NCBI GenBank assembly: GCA_017534115.1
Contig: JAFWDD010000053.1
Span: forward strand, 1-34,097
Reading direction: 5' to 3'
Source of the DNA: Bacillota bacterium
Lineage (GTDB): Bacteria > Bacillota > Clostridia > Lachnospirales > Anaerotignaceae
DNA length: 34,097 nt
Position 1 is the stretch's first letter, and every line of letters starts with the position of its first letter. The notes beneath the pieces are model-generated. The model was not told the origin of the DNA and searched no databases. It saw nothing but the letters and a program-made list of their open reading frames with translations. A program made the translations under genes and the position numbers. Positions 26,123 to 33,278 of this stretch are shown piece after piece.

Positions 26123-26665
26123 TTATTTTATCAAATCCGAAATGGTTCTGAAGGCCTCGTCCTTTGAGGAATAAGTCAGCTCAAAGAGTATGGCTTCCTT
26201 GGATGTTACGAATCCGCCTTCGCGGATAAATCTCTGGATTCCGGCGTTTTTGTCCATTTCACGTCTGGAGCCCACGCAGTCCACGGGCATGAACACGTTA
26301 TAGCCTGCTTCAATGAGGTCCAGAGCAGTCTGCAGGACGCAGATATGTGTTTCCGTACCGCAGATAATGATGTTTTTCCGCCACATATTGTCAATGAGGC
26401 TTTTATTTTCGTCGTTATATAAAGTGAATGTATTTTTCTCCAGCAATGTATAATCTTCGGGAAGAGCCTCTTTTATTTCCGGGATGGTCTCTCCCAGGCC
26501 TTTTGTGTACTGCTGGGAAACTATAACGGGCACTCCAAGGGCTTTTATTCCCTTAATTAAGACTGCCGAATCCTTTATAAGCTCCTCTTTTTTGTCCATT
26601 GCAGGAATCAGCTTTTCCTGGTAGTCTACTACAATCGCAAGTGTGTCTTTTTTCGTTATTCTCAT
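26123..26665 (-). CDS. Isochorismatase-fold cysteine hydrolase
   Basis: 180-aa hydrolase of the isochorismatase/nicotinamidase superfamily. The catalytic triad is recognisable: Asp in IVVDYQEKL near the N-terminus, Lys in LLEKNTF, and the nucleophilic Cys in GTETHICVLQTALDL. VDYQEKLIPAM resembles the YcaC-like subgroup; the natural substrate is not predictable. The start is ATG 26665 behind AAAGGAG. The frame continues upstream for 28 codons, but those codons translate repeat copy 3 and are not part of the protein. The first gene of a two-gene operon with the GNAT enzyme. Confidence 0.88.
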   Translation of the reverse strand: MRITKKDTLAIVVDYQEKLIPAMDKKEELIKDSAVLIKGIKALGVPVIVSQQYTKGLGETIPEIKEALPEDYTLLEKNTFTLYNDENKSLIDNMWRKNIIICGTETHICVLQTALDLIEAGYNVFMPVDCVGSRREMDKNAGIQRFIREGGFVTSKEAILFELTYSSKDEAFRTISDLIK

Positions 26666-26696
26666 TAAATAAACTCCTTTCGTTTCTCTCCGGGGG

Positions 26697-26800
26697 CTCA
26701 GGGCTCCGCCCTGAGAACCCGTCAGGGGCTCTGCCCCTGAACCCCGCAAGGGATTTCATCCCTTGACCCGTGTAATAAGTAAGGGAAGGTTATCGGCTAA
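26697..26800 (+). repeat. Modular hairpin repeat, copy 3
   Basis: Between the divergent hydrolase gene and sigG. Hairpins CTCAGGGC-TCC-GCCCTGAG (26697-26715) and TCAGGGGC-TCT-GCCCCTGA (26722-26740) precede the core CCGCAAGGGATTTCATCCCTTGACC, ending ATCGGCTAA at 26800. This copy is not 3' of a plus-strand gene. Confidence 0.85.
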
Positions 26801-26834
26801 AACTCAAATTCTTACAAAGCTTTATTTTTTCTGC

Positions 26835-26939
26835 TTGCCAAAGGCAAATTTCGCGCTCTCTAAGAGAGATTTTCGCTGACTGAAGGTCAATTCAGCTCGT
26901 CTAAGCGTCGAATTCCGCTTCCCCGAAGAGGGTCTTTCG
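26835..26939 (+). repeat. Tandem short hairpins with an ATTTTCGC-like linker
   Basis: About five units of 21-22 bp: TTGCC-AAA-GGCAA, CTCTC-TAA-GAGAG, TGAC-TGAAG-GTCA, a degenerate unit around TCGTCTAAGCGTC, and CCC-CGAAGA-GGG. They are separated by ATTTCGC, ATTTTCGC, ATTCAGC, ATTCCGC and CTTTCG. The arms differ but remain self-complementary in four units. The stretch from 26940 to 27032 is AT-rich with nothing recognised. Confidence 0.65.
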
Positions 26940-27032
26940 TTTGTTCTGATATTAATACATGATACAGTATCATTTATCTTTTTTCAACCAAAAAATTTCT
27001 TAAGATTCAAAAATCCATATAAACTATTTCCA

Positions 27033-27062
27033 GTATAAATTCGCCTCCCAAGGGAAAAATTT
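27033..27062 (+). promoter_or_regulatory. Sigma-F-type promoter for sigG
   Basis: GTATA (27033-27037), 15 nt, GGAAAAATTT (27053-27062). This agrees with the Bacillus sigma-F pattern (GYATA, about 15 nt, GGNRANANTW). The ribosome binding site GGGAGGTG starts at 27073, so the leader would be short. Confidence 0.7.
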
Positions 27063-27088
27063 ATTTATAAAAGGGAGGTGTCAATATT

Positions 27089-27865
27089 TTGCCGTCAAAT
27101 AAAGTTGAAATATGCGGAGTAAACACACTTAAGCTTCCGATCCTCTCGGCAAGGGAGAAGGACGAGCTTTTCCAGCGGATACTCAAGGGTGACCGCCTGG
27201 CCCGGGAAGAGTATATTTATGGTAATCTCCGCCTTGTTCTGAGCGTGATTCAGCGGTTTTCCAACAGGGACGAAAATATGGACGATCTTTTTCAGGTGGG
27301 ATGCATCGGACTTATCAAGGCCATAGACAACTTCGATATTACCCAGAATGTAAAGTTTTCAACCTATGCCGTTCCAATGATAATCGGCGAAGTGCGGCGT
27401 TACCTTCGGGACAATAATTCCATCCGGGTGAGTCGTTCTCTGCGGGACACGGCATACAAAGCTCTTCAGGCAAAGGAAAATCTTTCCAAAAAAAATCAGA
27501 AAGAGCCTTCTCTTTCCGAAATCGCGAAATATATGGACATCCCTCTTAAGGATGTGGTTACGGCGCTGGACGCCATCCAGGACCCCATTTCCCTTTTCGA
27601 GCCTGTTTTCAGGGACAGCGGCGGAGACGCCCTTTATGTTATGGATCAGGTAAAGGACCCCAAAAACCGTGACGATTCATGGCTGGAAAACATCTCCTTG
27701 AGCGAAGCCATGAAAAAGCTCACGGAAAGGGAAAAATACATTCTGAACCTGAGGTTTTTTCAGGGGAAGACCCAGATGGAGGTTTCCTCTGAAATCGGAA
27801 TCAGTCAGGCGCAGGTGTCCCGATTGGAAAAAAGCGCGCTGAAGCATATGCGGAAATTCATGTGA
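27089..27865 (+). CDS. sigG: RNA polymerase sporulation sigma factor SigG
   Basis: 258-aa forespore sigma factor, very close in pattern to Bacillus SigG (260 aa). The N-terminal NKVEICGVNT tag is specific to SigG. Region 2 contains NLRLVLSVIQRFSNR, DDLFQVGCIGLIKAIDNFD and KFSTYAVPMIIGEVRRYLRD. Region 4 ends with FFQGKTQMEVSSEIGISQAQVSRLEKSALKHM, the helix-turn-helix for -35 recognition. The start is TTG 27089, 8 nt after GGGAGGTG. It drives late forespore genes once engulfment is complete. Unlike Bacillus, it is not next to spoIIGA-sigE here. Its stop is one base from the stop of the convergent ogt gene, with no terminator between. Confidence 0.96.
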   Translation: MPSNKVEICGVNTLKLPILSAREKDELFQRILKGDRLAREEYIYGNLRLVLSVIQRFSNRDENMDDLFQVGCIGLIKAIDNFDITQNVKFSTYAVPMIIGEVRRYLRDNNSIRVSRSLRDTAYKALQAKENLSKKNQKEPSLSEIAKYMDIPLKDVVTALDAIQDPISLFEPVFRDSGGDALYVMDQVKDPKNRDDSWLENISLSEAMKKLTEREKYILNLRFFQGKTQMEVSSEIGISQAQVSRLEKSALKHMRKFM

Positions 27866-27866
27866 A

Positions 27867-28328
27867 TCAGCTGTTTTTCCGCTCCAGCTCCAGAAGACGC
27901 TCCTTCATTTCCAGACCCCATGCATAGCCCACAAGAGCTCCGCCCGCGCCAACAACCCTGTGGCAGGGAACAATTATGCACACGGGGTTTTTATTGTTTG
28001 CCATACCTACGGCTCTTGCCGCTTTGGGAGAGCCTATGGCTTTGGCGATCTCTCCGTAGGTTCTGGTTTCGCCGTAGGGAATTTCCAGCAGTGTCTCCCA
28101 TACCTTCAGCTGAAAAGGAGTACCCTCCAGCTTTACGGGAATGCTGAACGTTTTCCGCTTTCCTTCGAAATATTCCTCAAGCTGATTCAGGCACTTGCCT
28201 ATGAGATATGTTTTCAGACGCTTTCCGTCCAGATCCTCTGTTTCACCGAGATAAATCCTGGAAATTTCATTGTCCTCTTCGCACACTGTTATATTTATAC
28301 TGTCGATTTTTCGCGAATAATAGTACAT
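27867..28328 (-). CDS. ogt: Methylated-DNA-[protein]-cysteine S-methyltransferase
   Basis: 153-aa suicide DNA-repair protein that transfers the methyl group from O6-methylguanine to its own cysteine. The acceptor is C122 in VPCHRVVGAGG, preceded by the helix-turn-helix segment YGEIAKAIGSPKAARAVGMANNKN split around residues 91-114, with the arginine finger within KAARAVG. The short N-terminal domain fits Ogt/Ada-C type proteins. It begins 5 bp after the kinase gene and looks like the last member of that operon. Confidence 0.94.
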   Translation of the reverse strand: MYYYSRKIDSINITVCEEDNEISRIYLGETEDLDGKRLKTYLIGKCLNQLEEYFEGKRKTFSIPVKLEGTPFQLKVWETLLEIPYGETRTYGEIAKAIGSPKAARAVGMANNKNPVCIIVPCHRVVGAGGALVGYAWGLEMKERLLELERKNS

Positions 28329-28333
28329 TTATA

Positions 28334-29389
28334 TCACTTCTCCGTCAAAAAATAAAAATCCGCTTTGTCTTTTACGCCAAGCTTTGAAAAATACTCCTCT
28401 TCCAAAGGTATCCAGATTTTTTCAAATTTTTTCCAAAGCTCTTCCCCGCTCCGTTTCAGGATCCTTTCCCTCTGAAGCTCAGGCTTTATATCCAGAAATA
28501 CTTTCAAATCGTATTTATCCGCAAGCTTCGGGTGCATGGAATATACTCCCTCAACAATCGTCAGCGGAGTTTTTCTTATGGTCACAGCATCGCCGAAATC
28601 CTTTGTTTTGCAGGAATAGGGCTTGTATGAAAAGCCGTTTCCAAGGAAATTGAAGGCCTCTTTTTCAAATCTTTCGTAATAGACGTTTCCGCCCGGCTCC
28701 GCAAGCCTTTCGGGAGTTTTCATCTCCTCGGGCAGGAAAAAATCATCCATATGAACAACATCGCATTCGTACACAAATGCAAGCATCTCGGCCAAATCAC
28801 TCTTTCCGCTTCCGCTTCGGCCGTCTATTGCCATTATAAGACTGTCCTTTTTGGCAAGGCGCTTGTCTATCTCGGCAAAAAGTGTGAAATATCGGGCGAT
28901 TTCTTCTCTTACGAGCCTGTAATGAGGGTTATATCTCGCCTTGTATTCCATACTGTGGCCTATGGGTTCGAAGTCGTTTTCCTCCATGTATTCCAAAAAT
29001 CTGTCGATTTCATCGGGATAAACGGGAATCTCCTTATTTTCGGCGCATTGGCGCAGGATGTCAATCTTTTTCTCAAAGTCCGCCTCTCTGCCGGCTTTGC
29101 CTCTTCCGCTGAGATAAAAAATCCTGCAAAATGTGTCGAGGCTGATACCCAGCTCACGGATCTTTCCGATATTGGCCCGGCCAAGACCGTTGCCGATGGG
29201 CTCGAACAGCTCATCGCCTTCCCTGACGGGAGCGTTCCACTCCTCGGTGATGCTGTTTTTGGACTGCACTGTGCAGAAGCCGATGTGGGCGCCGCCGAAT
29301 TCGTTCTGATATATAAGCTTTATGAAATCCGCGGTCTGCATTGCGGGACGCTTTCTGTATTCATTTATGAGAATTTCCTTAAGCTCCAT
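28334..29389 (-). CDS. Uridine-kinase-like P-loop kinase with an N-terminal extra domain
   Basis: 351 aa in two parts. Residues 1-180 form an N-terminal region I do not recognise, containing QTADFIKLIYQNEFGGAHIG and IGHSMEYKARYNPHYRLV. The C-terminal part is a uridine kinase/phosphoribulokinase-like domain: Walker A GRSGSGKS at 190-197, VVHMDDFFLP (substrate/Mg acid), IVEGVYSMH (Walker-B-like) and a lid region near LQRERILKRSGEE. Uridine kinases are normally about 210 aa, so the N-terminal half is an addition. The substrate could be a nucleoside or another small alcohol. An ECF transporter S-component is encoded 5 bp upstream, suggesting that it phosphorylates what that protein imports. Confidence 0.8.
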   Translation of the reverse strand: MELKEILINEYRKRPAMQTADFIKLIYQNEFGGAHIGFCTVQSKNSITEEWNAPVREGDELFEPIGNGLGRANIGKIRELGISLDTFCRIFYLSGRGKAGREADFEKKIDILRQCAENKEIPVYPDEIDRFLEYMEENDFEPIGHSMEYKARYNPHYRLVREEIARYFTLFAEIDKRLAKKDSLIMAIDGRSGSGKSDLAEMLAFVYECDVVHMDDFFLPEEMKTPERLAEPGGNVYYERFEKEAFNFLGNGFSYKPYSCKTKDFGDAVTIRKTPLTIVEGVYSMHPKLADKYDLKVFLDIKPELQRERILKRSGEELWKKFEKIWIPLEEEYFSKLGVKDKADFYFLTEK

Positions 29390-29394
29390 GATTT

Positions 29395-29946
29395 TTACCT
29401 TTCTTTCCGCTCAGCTCCGCGAAATATATATTTTTTAGCGGCCATAACAATAGGCGGAATTATTATAAGCTGAAGGATTATGCCGGGAACCGCGGTCAGA
29501 TATGCTCCCTGCATGAAAGCCTGCCATGTAAAAGGGTTTTCGGTAAATGTGTAAAGCCACAGGCTTACCGCTCCCCACACAAATCTTCCCAGAATCATTG
29601 CCAGAATGAGGGATACATATATAAACGGTCTTTTTTTGGGGAGTTTTCCGAAAAATAATCCCGTAAAACCGCCGTATGCCAGAAGCTCGAACGCCATTGC
29701 CACAGCCGTAGGAAACATAGGCGGCATGGAAAGGGTTGCCGACCTTAAAAGAGGCGTTATGAAGCCTACCGCCATCCCGTAAATTGGTCCGCAGATGAAT
29801 CCGCAGAGCAGTACCGGTATGTGCATGGGCAGAAGCATTCTTCCGATTTCGGGTATCTGTCCCGTGAAAAAGGGCAGTATCATTCCAAGCGCTATGAAAA
29901 GTCCCGAGTATGCAATTTTTCTTGCCGAAAATTTTTTAGATTTCAT
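29395..29946 (-). CDS. ECF transporter substrate-binding (S) component
   Basis: 183-aa membrane protein with about six hydrophobic segments, the size and pattern of ECF-type vitamin transporter S-components. KIAYSGLFIALGMILPFFTG is the characteristic first helix, followed by LLPMHIPVLLCGFICGPIYGMAVGF and a Gly/Pro-rich second half. It needs the shared EcfA/A'/T energising module, which is not in the window. Substrate is uncertain. The start is ATG 29946 behind AAAGGAG; the longer frame upstream translates that site. First gene of an apparent operon with the kinase and ogt. Confidence 0.85.
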   Translation of the reverse strand: MKSKKFSARKIAYSGLFIALGMILPFFTGQIPEIGRMLLPMHIPVLLCGFICGPIYGMAVGFITPLLRSATLSMPPMFPTAVAMAFELLAYGGFTGLFFGKLPKKRPFIYVSLILAMILGRFVWGAVSLWLYTFTENPFTWQAFMQGAYLTAVPGIILQLIIIPPIVMAAKKYIFRGAERKER

Positions 29947-30020
29947 AATTTTTTCTCCTTTAGTATAACATAACATAAAATTCCGCCTGTGAAAAGAGAA
30001 TTAATTCCCGAAAACAGACA

Positions 30021-30061
30021 TAAAAAAAGAACCGAATTTCACAAAGTCAAACTCAGTTCTT
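30021..30061 (-). terminator. Terminator of the fur-znuACB operon
   Basis: On the minus strand AAGAAC (30061-30056) pairs with GTTCTT (30032-30027), with partial extension, followed by a run of T (TTTTTTA). It begins 2 bp past the permease stop. Confidence 0.7.
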
Positions 30062-30062
30062 A

Positions 30063-30890
30063 TTATTTTGCTGTTGAATTTTTTATAATGCCGATTAATG
30101 TGAATATAACGAAAGCCGCTAAATTCACCACAACAACACCTGCTCCGGCAGGAACGCCTTTCGTGAAGGAAATTACAATTCCGATAATGAAGCAGACTAT
30201 GGAAACAATAACCCCGCAGATAGTGACGGATTTGAAGCTTTTGCACAGCCGCATGGATGTAAGGGCCGGAAATACGATTAAGCTGGAGATCAAAAGAGCT
30301 CCCATGAGACGCATTCCAACCACCACGATTACCGCCGTCAGCACAGCGATAAGGCTGTTGTAAACTCCCGTTCTGACTCCTGTAGCCTTGGCGAAATCCT
30401 CATCGAAGGTCACCGCGAAAATCCTGTTGTAGAATAGAATATACAGGATTATCACCGCCACGGAGCAGATTACGCTTATAATGACGTCATTTCCGCTAAC
30501 TGCAAGGATCGAGCCGAACATATAATTATATATATCGGTATTTATGCCCACAGACGATGAAACGATTATTACGCCTATGGCCAGCGCGCTGCTGGATATG
30601 AGCGCTACTGCCGCGTCGCCTTTTATTTTGGCGTTTGAGCTGATCCTCAGAAGCAGAAAAGCCGCCGCAACTACTATGGGTATGGCAACCGCAAGGGGTG
30701 AAGCGTTCAGAGCCAACGCTACGGCGAACGCGCCGAATCCCACATGGGAAAGGCCGTCGCCTATCATAGAATACCTCTTAAGAACAAGGCTTACCCCCAG
30801 AAGAGCGGAGCAGAACGCGATAAGTGTTCCCGCAGCCAGCGCACGGACTATGAACGTATATGAGAAAAGCTCTCCGAATAAAGCTGTCAC
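30063..30890 (-). CDS. znuB: Metal ABC transporter permease (ZnuB-like)
   Basis: 275-aa ABC-3 family permease with about eight membrane segments, forming the channel for zinc (or manganese/iron) uptake. VSLVLKRYSMIGDGLSHVGFGAFAVAL holds the conserved loop near the second helix, and VRTGVYNSLIAVLTAVIVVVGMRLMGALLISSLIVFPAL is split over two helices with the family's GALL-SS-FPA signature. The start is GTG 30890, overlapping the ATPase stop by 4 bp (GTGA), with GGGAGGTG upstream. Last gene of the metal-uptake operon. Confidence 0.9.
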   Translation of the reverse strand: MTALFGELFSYTFIVRALAAGTLIAFCSALLGVSLVLKRYSMIGDGLSHVGFGAFAVALALNASPLAVAIPIVVAAAFLLLRISSNAKIKGDAAVALISSSALAIGVIIVSSSVGINTDIYNYMFGSILAVSGNDVIISVICSVAVIILYILFYNRIFAVTFDEDFAKATGVRTGVYNSLIAVLTAVIVVVGMRLMGALLISSLIVFPALTSMRLCKSFKSVTICGVIVSIVCFIIGIVISFTKGVPAGAGVVVVNLAAFVIFTLIGIIKNSTAK

Positions 30891-31591
30891 GGCAGGTCAC
30901 CTCCCGTAAGTCTCCGGTAGGAATCGGTTTTCAGGTATTCCTTTGTGGAGCCGAAAAACTCGATTTCCTTGTCTATGTGAAGTATCTTCTTGCCGTTTCG
31001 CAATGCGCCGTTTATGTCATGGGAAATCATGATGACCGTAACGCCTTCGTTGCTGTTCAGGTCCGATATTATATTGTAAAACTCCGCAGATGCCGCAGGG
31101 TCCAGCCCGGACGCAGGCTCATCCAGAAAGAGGACTTTGCTGTCCGCGCAGACAGCTCTGGCAAGGAGTATCCTCTGCTTCTGTCCCACGGAAAGGGAAG
31201 AAAAAGAAGCCTTGTCGTACTCGGAAAGATTGAGTTTTTCAAGAATTCCCTTTACCTTCTCGTTCTGGGCTTTGCTGAAAAAGAGCTTCCTCCCAAGAGA
31301 ACCCGTAAATCCGGACATAACTACCTCATGCACCGTAGCGGGAAAATCCTTCTGGAGCACCATAAACTGAGGAACATAGCCGATTTTGCTCTTCATGCCC
31401 TTTTCGTATGTAACCTTGCCAGAGGTTGCGGGAATAAGGCCCAAAAGCCCCTTTACAAAAGTAGACTTGCCCGCGCCGTTTCTTCCCAGAATGCAGATAT
31501 AGTCCCCTTCTTCAACCGAAAAAGAGGCATTTTCAACTACGGTCATGCCTTCGTAGCCCAGACATAAATTTTCACATTCCAAAACTTTCAT
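30887..31591 (-). CDS. znuC: Metal ABC transporter ATP-binding protein (ZnuC-like)
   Basis: 234-aa ABC ATPase energising the permease encoded by the next gene. Walker A GRNGAGKST is at residues 36-44, Q-loop YVPQF, ABC signature LSVGQKQRILLARA, Walker B VLFLDEP and the switch His in MISHDING. The ATG follows the binding-protein stop without a spacer, so translation is probably coupled. Metal specificity is inferred from the linked binding protein and regulator. Confidence 0.92.
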   Translation of the reverse strand: MKVLECENLCLGYEGMTVVENASFSVEEGDYICILGRNGAGKSTFVKGLLGLIPATSGKVTYEKGMKSKIGYVPQFMVLQKDFPATVHEVVMSGFTGSLGRKLFFSKAQNEKVKGILEKLNLSEYDKASFSSLSVGQKQRILLARAVCADSKVLFLDEPASGLDPAASAEFYNIISDLNSNEGVTVIMISHDINGALRNGKKILHIDKEIEFFGSTKEYLKTDSYRRLTGGDLP

Positions 31592-32551
31592 TTAACTCAA
31601 ACCCTTCTTCAGGTTCTCCACATTTTTCTCCATCAGGTCAAAATATGTGACTCCCGCATCGAAATCCTCCGCGGATATGTTGTGGCAGGAATGAAGGACA
31701 AGCTTTTCCGCGCCGGTCTCCTCGCAGATTATATCCGCAACTCTGCCTGTACTCAGCTCCTCATAATACACCACGGGAACATTTCTTTCCCTGACTGTTT
31801 CTATAATTGACGAGATCTTTGCCGCGGAAGGCTCCGATTCCGACGAACAGGATTCATATGCCGAAACATAATCCAGTCCGTATTCCTTAACAAAATAATT
31901 AAATGCGAATCTTCCGCCGAAAACAATGAATTTATCCGATGACGCGGAAACGATGTCCCGTATCTCGCCGTCCAGAGACGTGAGCTTTGCAATTACCCCA
32001 TCGTAATTTTCCTTGTAATAATCCGCGTTTTCCGAATCTATCTCACAGAGAGTATTGTATATGTTTTCCGCCATTTTCATGGCAAGCACAGGATCCGTCC
32101 AGATATGGGGATCCACATTATGCTCGTGTCCCTCATGTTCTTCATTGTCTTCATGGTGTTCGTTGTATTCTTCAAGATTTATGCCTTCGCTGACATCCAG
32201 CACATACACTTCTTCCGGAAGAACATCGATTATGCTCTCGGCCCATGTTTCCATATACCGGCCTGTGTATATGAAGAGATCGCATTTCCCAGCCTCTACA
32301 ATGTCAGTAGGCGAAGGCTCATAGCTGTGGCTTTCCGCGCCCGGCGGAAGAAGCATGGTGACCTCGGCCTTGTCTCCACCTATGGCTTTTGCGAAATCAT
32401 ACTGGGGAAAAAGTGTGGCTGTTATTCTGATTTTGTCCGTTTCACCATTTCCGCCTGCGCTTTCCGGAGCTTTTTCCGCTCCGCAGGCAGTGAACATAAG
32501 AATGCTCACGGCAAACAGTATTAATATGCTTATTATCTTTCGTTTTTTCAT
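31592..32551 (-). CDS. znuA: Metal ABC transporter substrate-binding lipoprotein (ZnuA-like)
   Basis: 319-aa cluster 9 (ZnuA/TroA) binding protein. A signal peptide ends in the lipobox FTAC, so it is a lipoprotein on the outer membrane face. ESHSYEPSP supplies the first metal His and DPHIW the second. Between them is an acidic His-rich loop (EHHEDNEEHEGHEHN), typical of zinc-type members. The segment that usually carries the third ligand (His or Glu before A-F) reads FGGRFAFNYF, with Arg at that position, and the C-terminal ligand region reads SCHNISAEDFDAG. The start is ATG 32551, overlapping the regulator stop by one base (TGATG). Zinc is favoured, though not proven. Confidence 0.88.
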   Translation of the reverse strand: MKKRKIISILILFAVSILMFTACGAEKAPESAGGNGETDKIRITATLFPQYDFAKAIGGDKAEVTMLLPPGAESHSYEPSPTDIVEAGKCDLFIYTGRYMETWAESIIDVLPEEVYVLDVSEGINLEEYNEHHEDNEEHEGHEHNVDPHIWTDPVLAMKMAENIYNTLCEIDSENADYYKENYDGVIAKLTSLDGEIRDIVSASSDKFIVFGGRFAFNYFVKEYGLDYVSAYESCSSESEPSAAKISSIIETVRERNVPVVYYEELSTGRVADIICEETGAEKLVLHSCHNISAEDFDAGVTYFDLMEKNVENLKKGLS

Positions 32552-32976
32552 CACGCGTTCACCTTCTTTTTGGCGGCGCATTCATCGCAGATGCCGTATA
32601 GCACGGTTTTTGACCTGTCTATGGTGAATTTGTGGTCCTCGTAAACATGGCGCGCGATGTCGTTCAGATGGTCGCACTCCAGATGTATGAACCTGCCGCA
32701 TTCCACGCATTTAAGGTGAAAATGCTCGTCGCAGTCATTGCATTCCACGTACTGGAAGCAAGCGCCGTTTTTCTCTTCCGTCACAAAACGCCTTGCCCGG
32801 CCTTCCTCCACCAGCTTGTCAATGTATCTGTAAACCGTGGTCTTGCCCACGGATATGCCCCGTTCCTTCAGGTCAAACACGATTTCGTCCACCGTTACGT
32901 GTCTTTCTTTGTTTTCTATGAGAAAATCCAGGATTATCTCCCTCTGTTTTGTCTTATAACCTTTTGATGCCGTCAT
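32551..32976 (-). CDS. Fur-family metal-responsive repressor (probable Zur)
   Basis: 141-aa Fur superfamily regulator. An N-terminal winged helix (VTVDEIVFDLKERGISVGKTTVYRYIDKL) binds DNA. The metal/dimerisation domain has FHLKCVECGRFIHLEC and a C-terminal GICDEC, the two CxxC pairs (C90/C93, C130/C133) of the structural zinc site. It leads an operon with znuA-znuC-znuB, which favours the zinc-sensing Zur type over Fur or PerR. The ATG has GAGGTG 7 nt upstream. A 7-1-7 palindrome between the promoter and start suggests autoregulation of the whole operon. Confidence 0.88.
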   Translation of the reverse strand: MTASKGYKTKQREIILDFLIENKERHVTVDEIVFDLKERGISVGKTTVYRYIDKLVEEGRARRFVTEEKNGACFQYVECNDCDEHFHLKCVECGRFIHLECDHLNDIARHVYEDHKFTIDRSKTVLYGICDECAAKKKVNA

Positions 32977-32995
32977 TTAAATCACCTCATAAATA

Positions 32996-33010
32996 TGAAA
33001 ACGGTTTTCA
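32996..33010. promoter_or_regulatory. Perfect 7-1-7 Fur-type operator
   Basis: TGAAAAC-G-GTTTTCA is a perfect inverted repeat of the Fur/Zur/PerR 7-1-7 layout. It starts 12 bp downstream of the operon's -10 and 19 bp before the start codon, a blocking position. Confidence 0.7.
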
Positions 33011-33022
33011 ATTTCATATTAC

Positions 33023-33051
33023 ATTATATATTCGCAAACATTCATTGTCAA
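33023..33051 (-). promoter_or_regulatory. Consensus sigma-A promoter of the fur-znuACB operon
   Basis: On the minus strand TTGACA (33051-33046), 17 nt, TATAAT (33028-33023): both hexamers are exact consensus with ideal spacing. Confidence 0.85.
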
Positions 33052-33107
33052 CTTAAATATAAGGCATTTTTTGCAGATTTACGCTTAATTATGTCATATC
33101 CGTATTA

Positions 33108-33136
33108 TTGACAACTATATCCCAAAATGGTAAAAT
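33108..33136 (+). promoter_or_regulatory. Sigma-A promoter upstream of tRNA-Arg
   Basis: TTGACA (33108-33113), 17 nt, TAAAAT (33131-33136). It is divergent from the fur promoter. Transcription would start about 143 nt before the tRNA, giving a leader that includes the hairpin at 33232-33278. Confidence 0.7.
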
Positions 33137-33231
33137 TTTAAATTGAAATTTGTATGAATTATAACCAAGTCCTAAATATACGATATCAAAATACTGCCGC
33201 TTTGCAATAAATTGCGAGGAGCCGCGGGGCA

Positions 33232-33278
33232 CCCAAAAGCGATGGAGCGAAACGCAGTGAAGCGGTATCGGTTTTGGG
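33232..33278 (+). other. Long hairpin in the tRNA-Arg leader
   Basis: CCCAAAA-G-CGAT (33232-33243) pairs with ATCG-G-TTTTGGG (33267-33278), 11 pairs with one G-G mismatch, and encloses a small GCG-AAA-CGC hairpin (33247-33255). The composition is far more GC-rich than the surrounding leader. No U-tract follows, so it is not an obvious terminator; it could be a processing signal or a repeat element. Confidence 0.5.

Noticed and set aside
26666-26749. 28-residue N-terminal extension of the isochorismatase-fold protein
   Set aside because: It is a translation of repeat copy 3, lies upstream of a good AAAGGAG-ATG, and is not family-like.
26835-26939. CRISPR array
   Set aside because: Units are self-complementary with varying arms and only short conserved linkers; there are no identical direct repeats with spacers of constant length, and no cas genes are present.
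28751-29473. 240-codon plus-strand frame opposite the kinase gene
   Set aside because: The minus-strand kinase carries clear motifs in order; this frame has no recognisable domain or start signal.
30860-31567. 235-codon plus-strand frame opposite znuC
   Set aside because: The minus strand encodes a complete ABC ATPase with all motifs, so this is a shadow frame.
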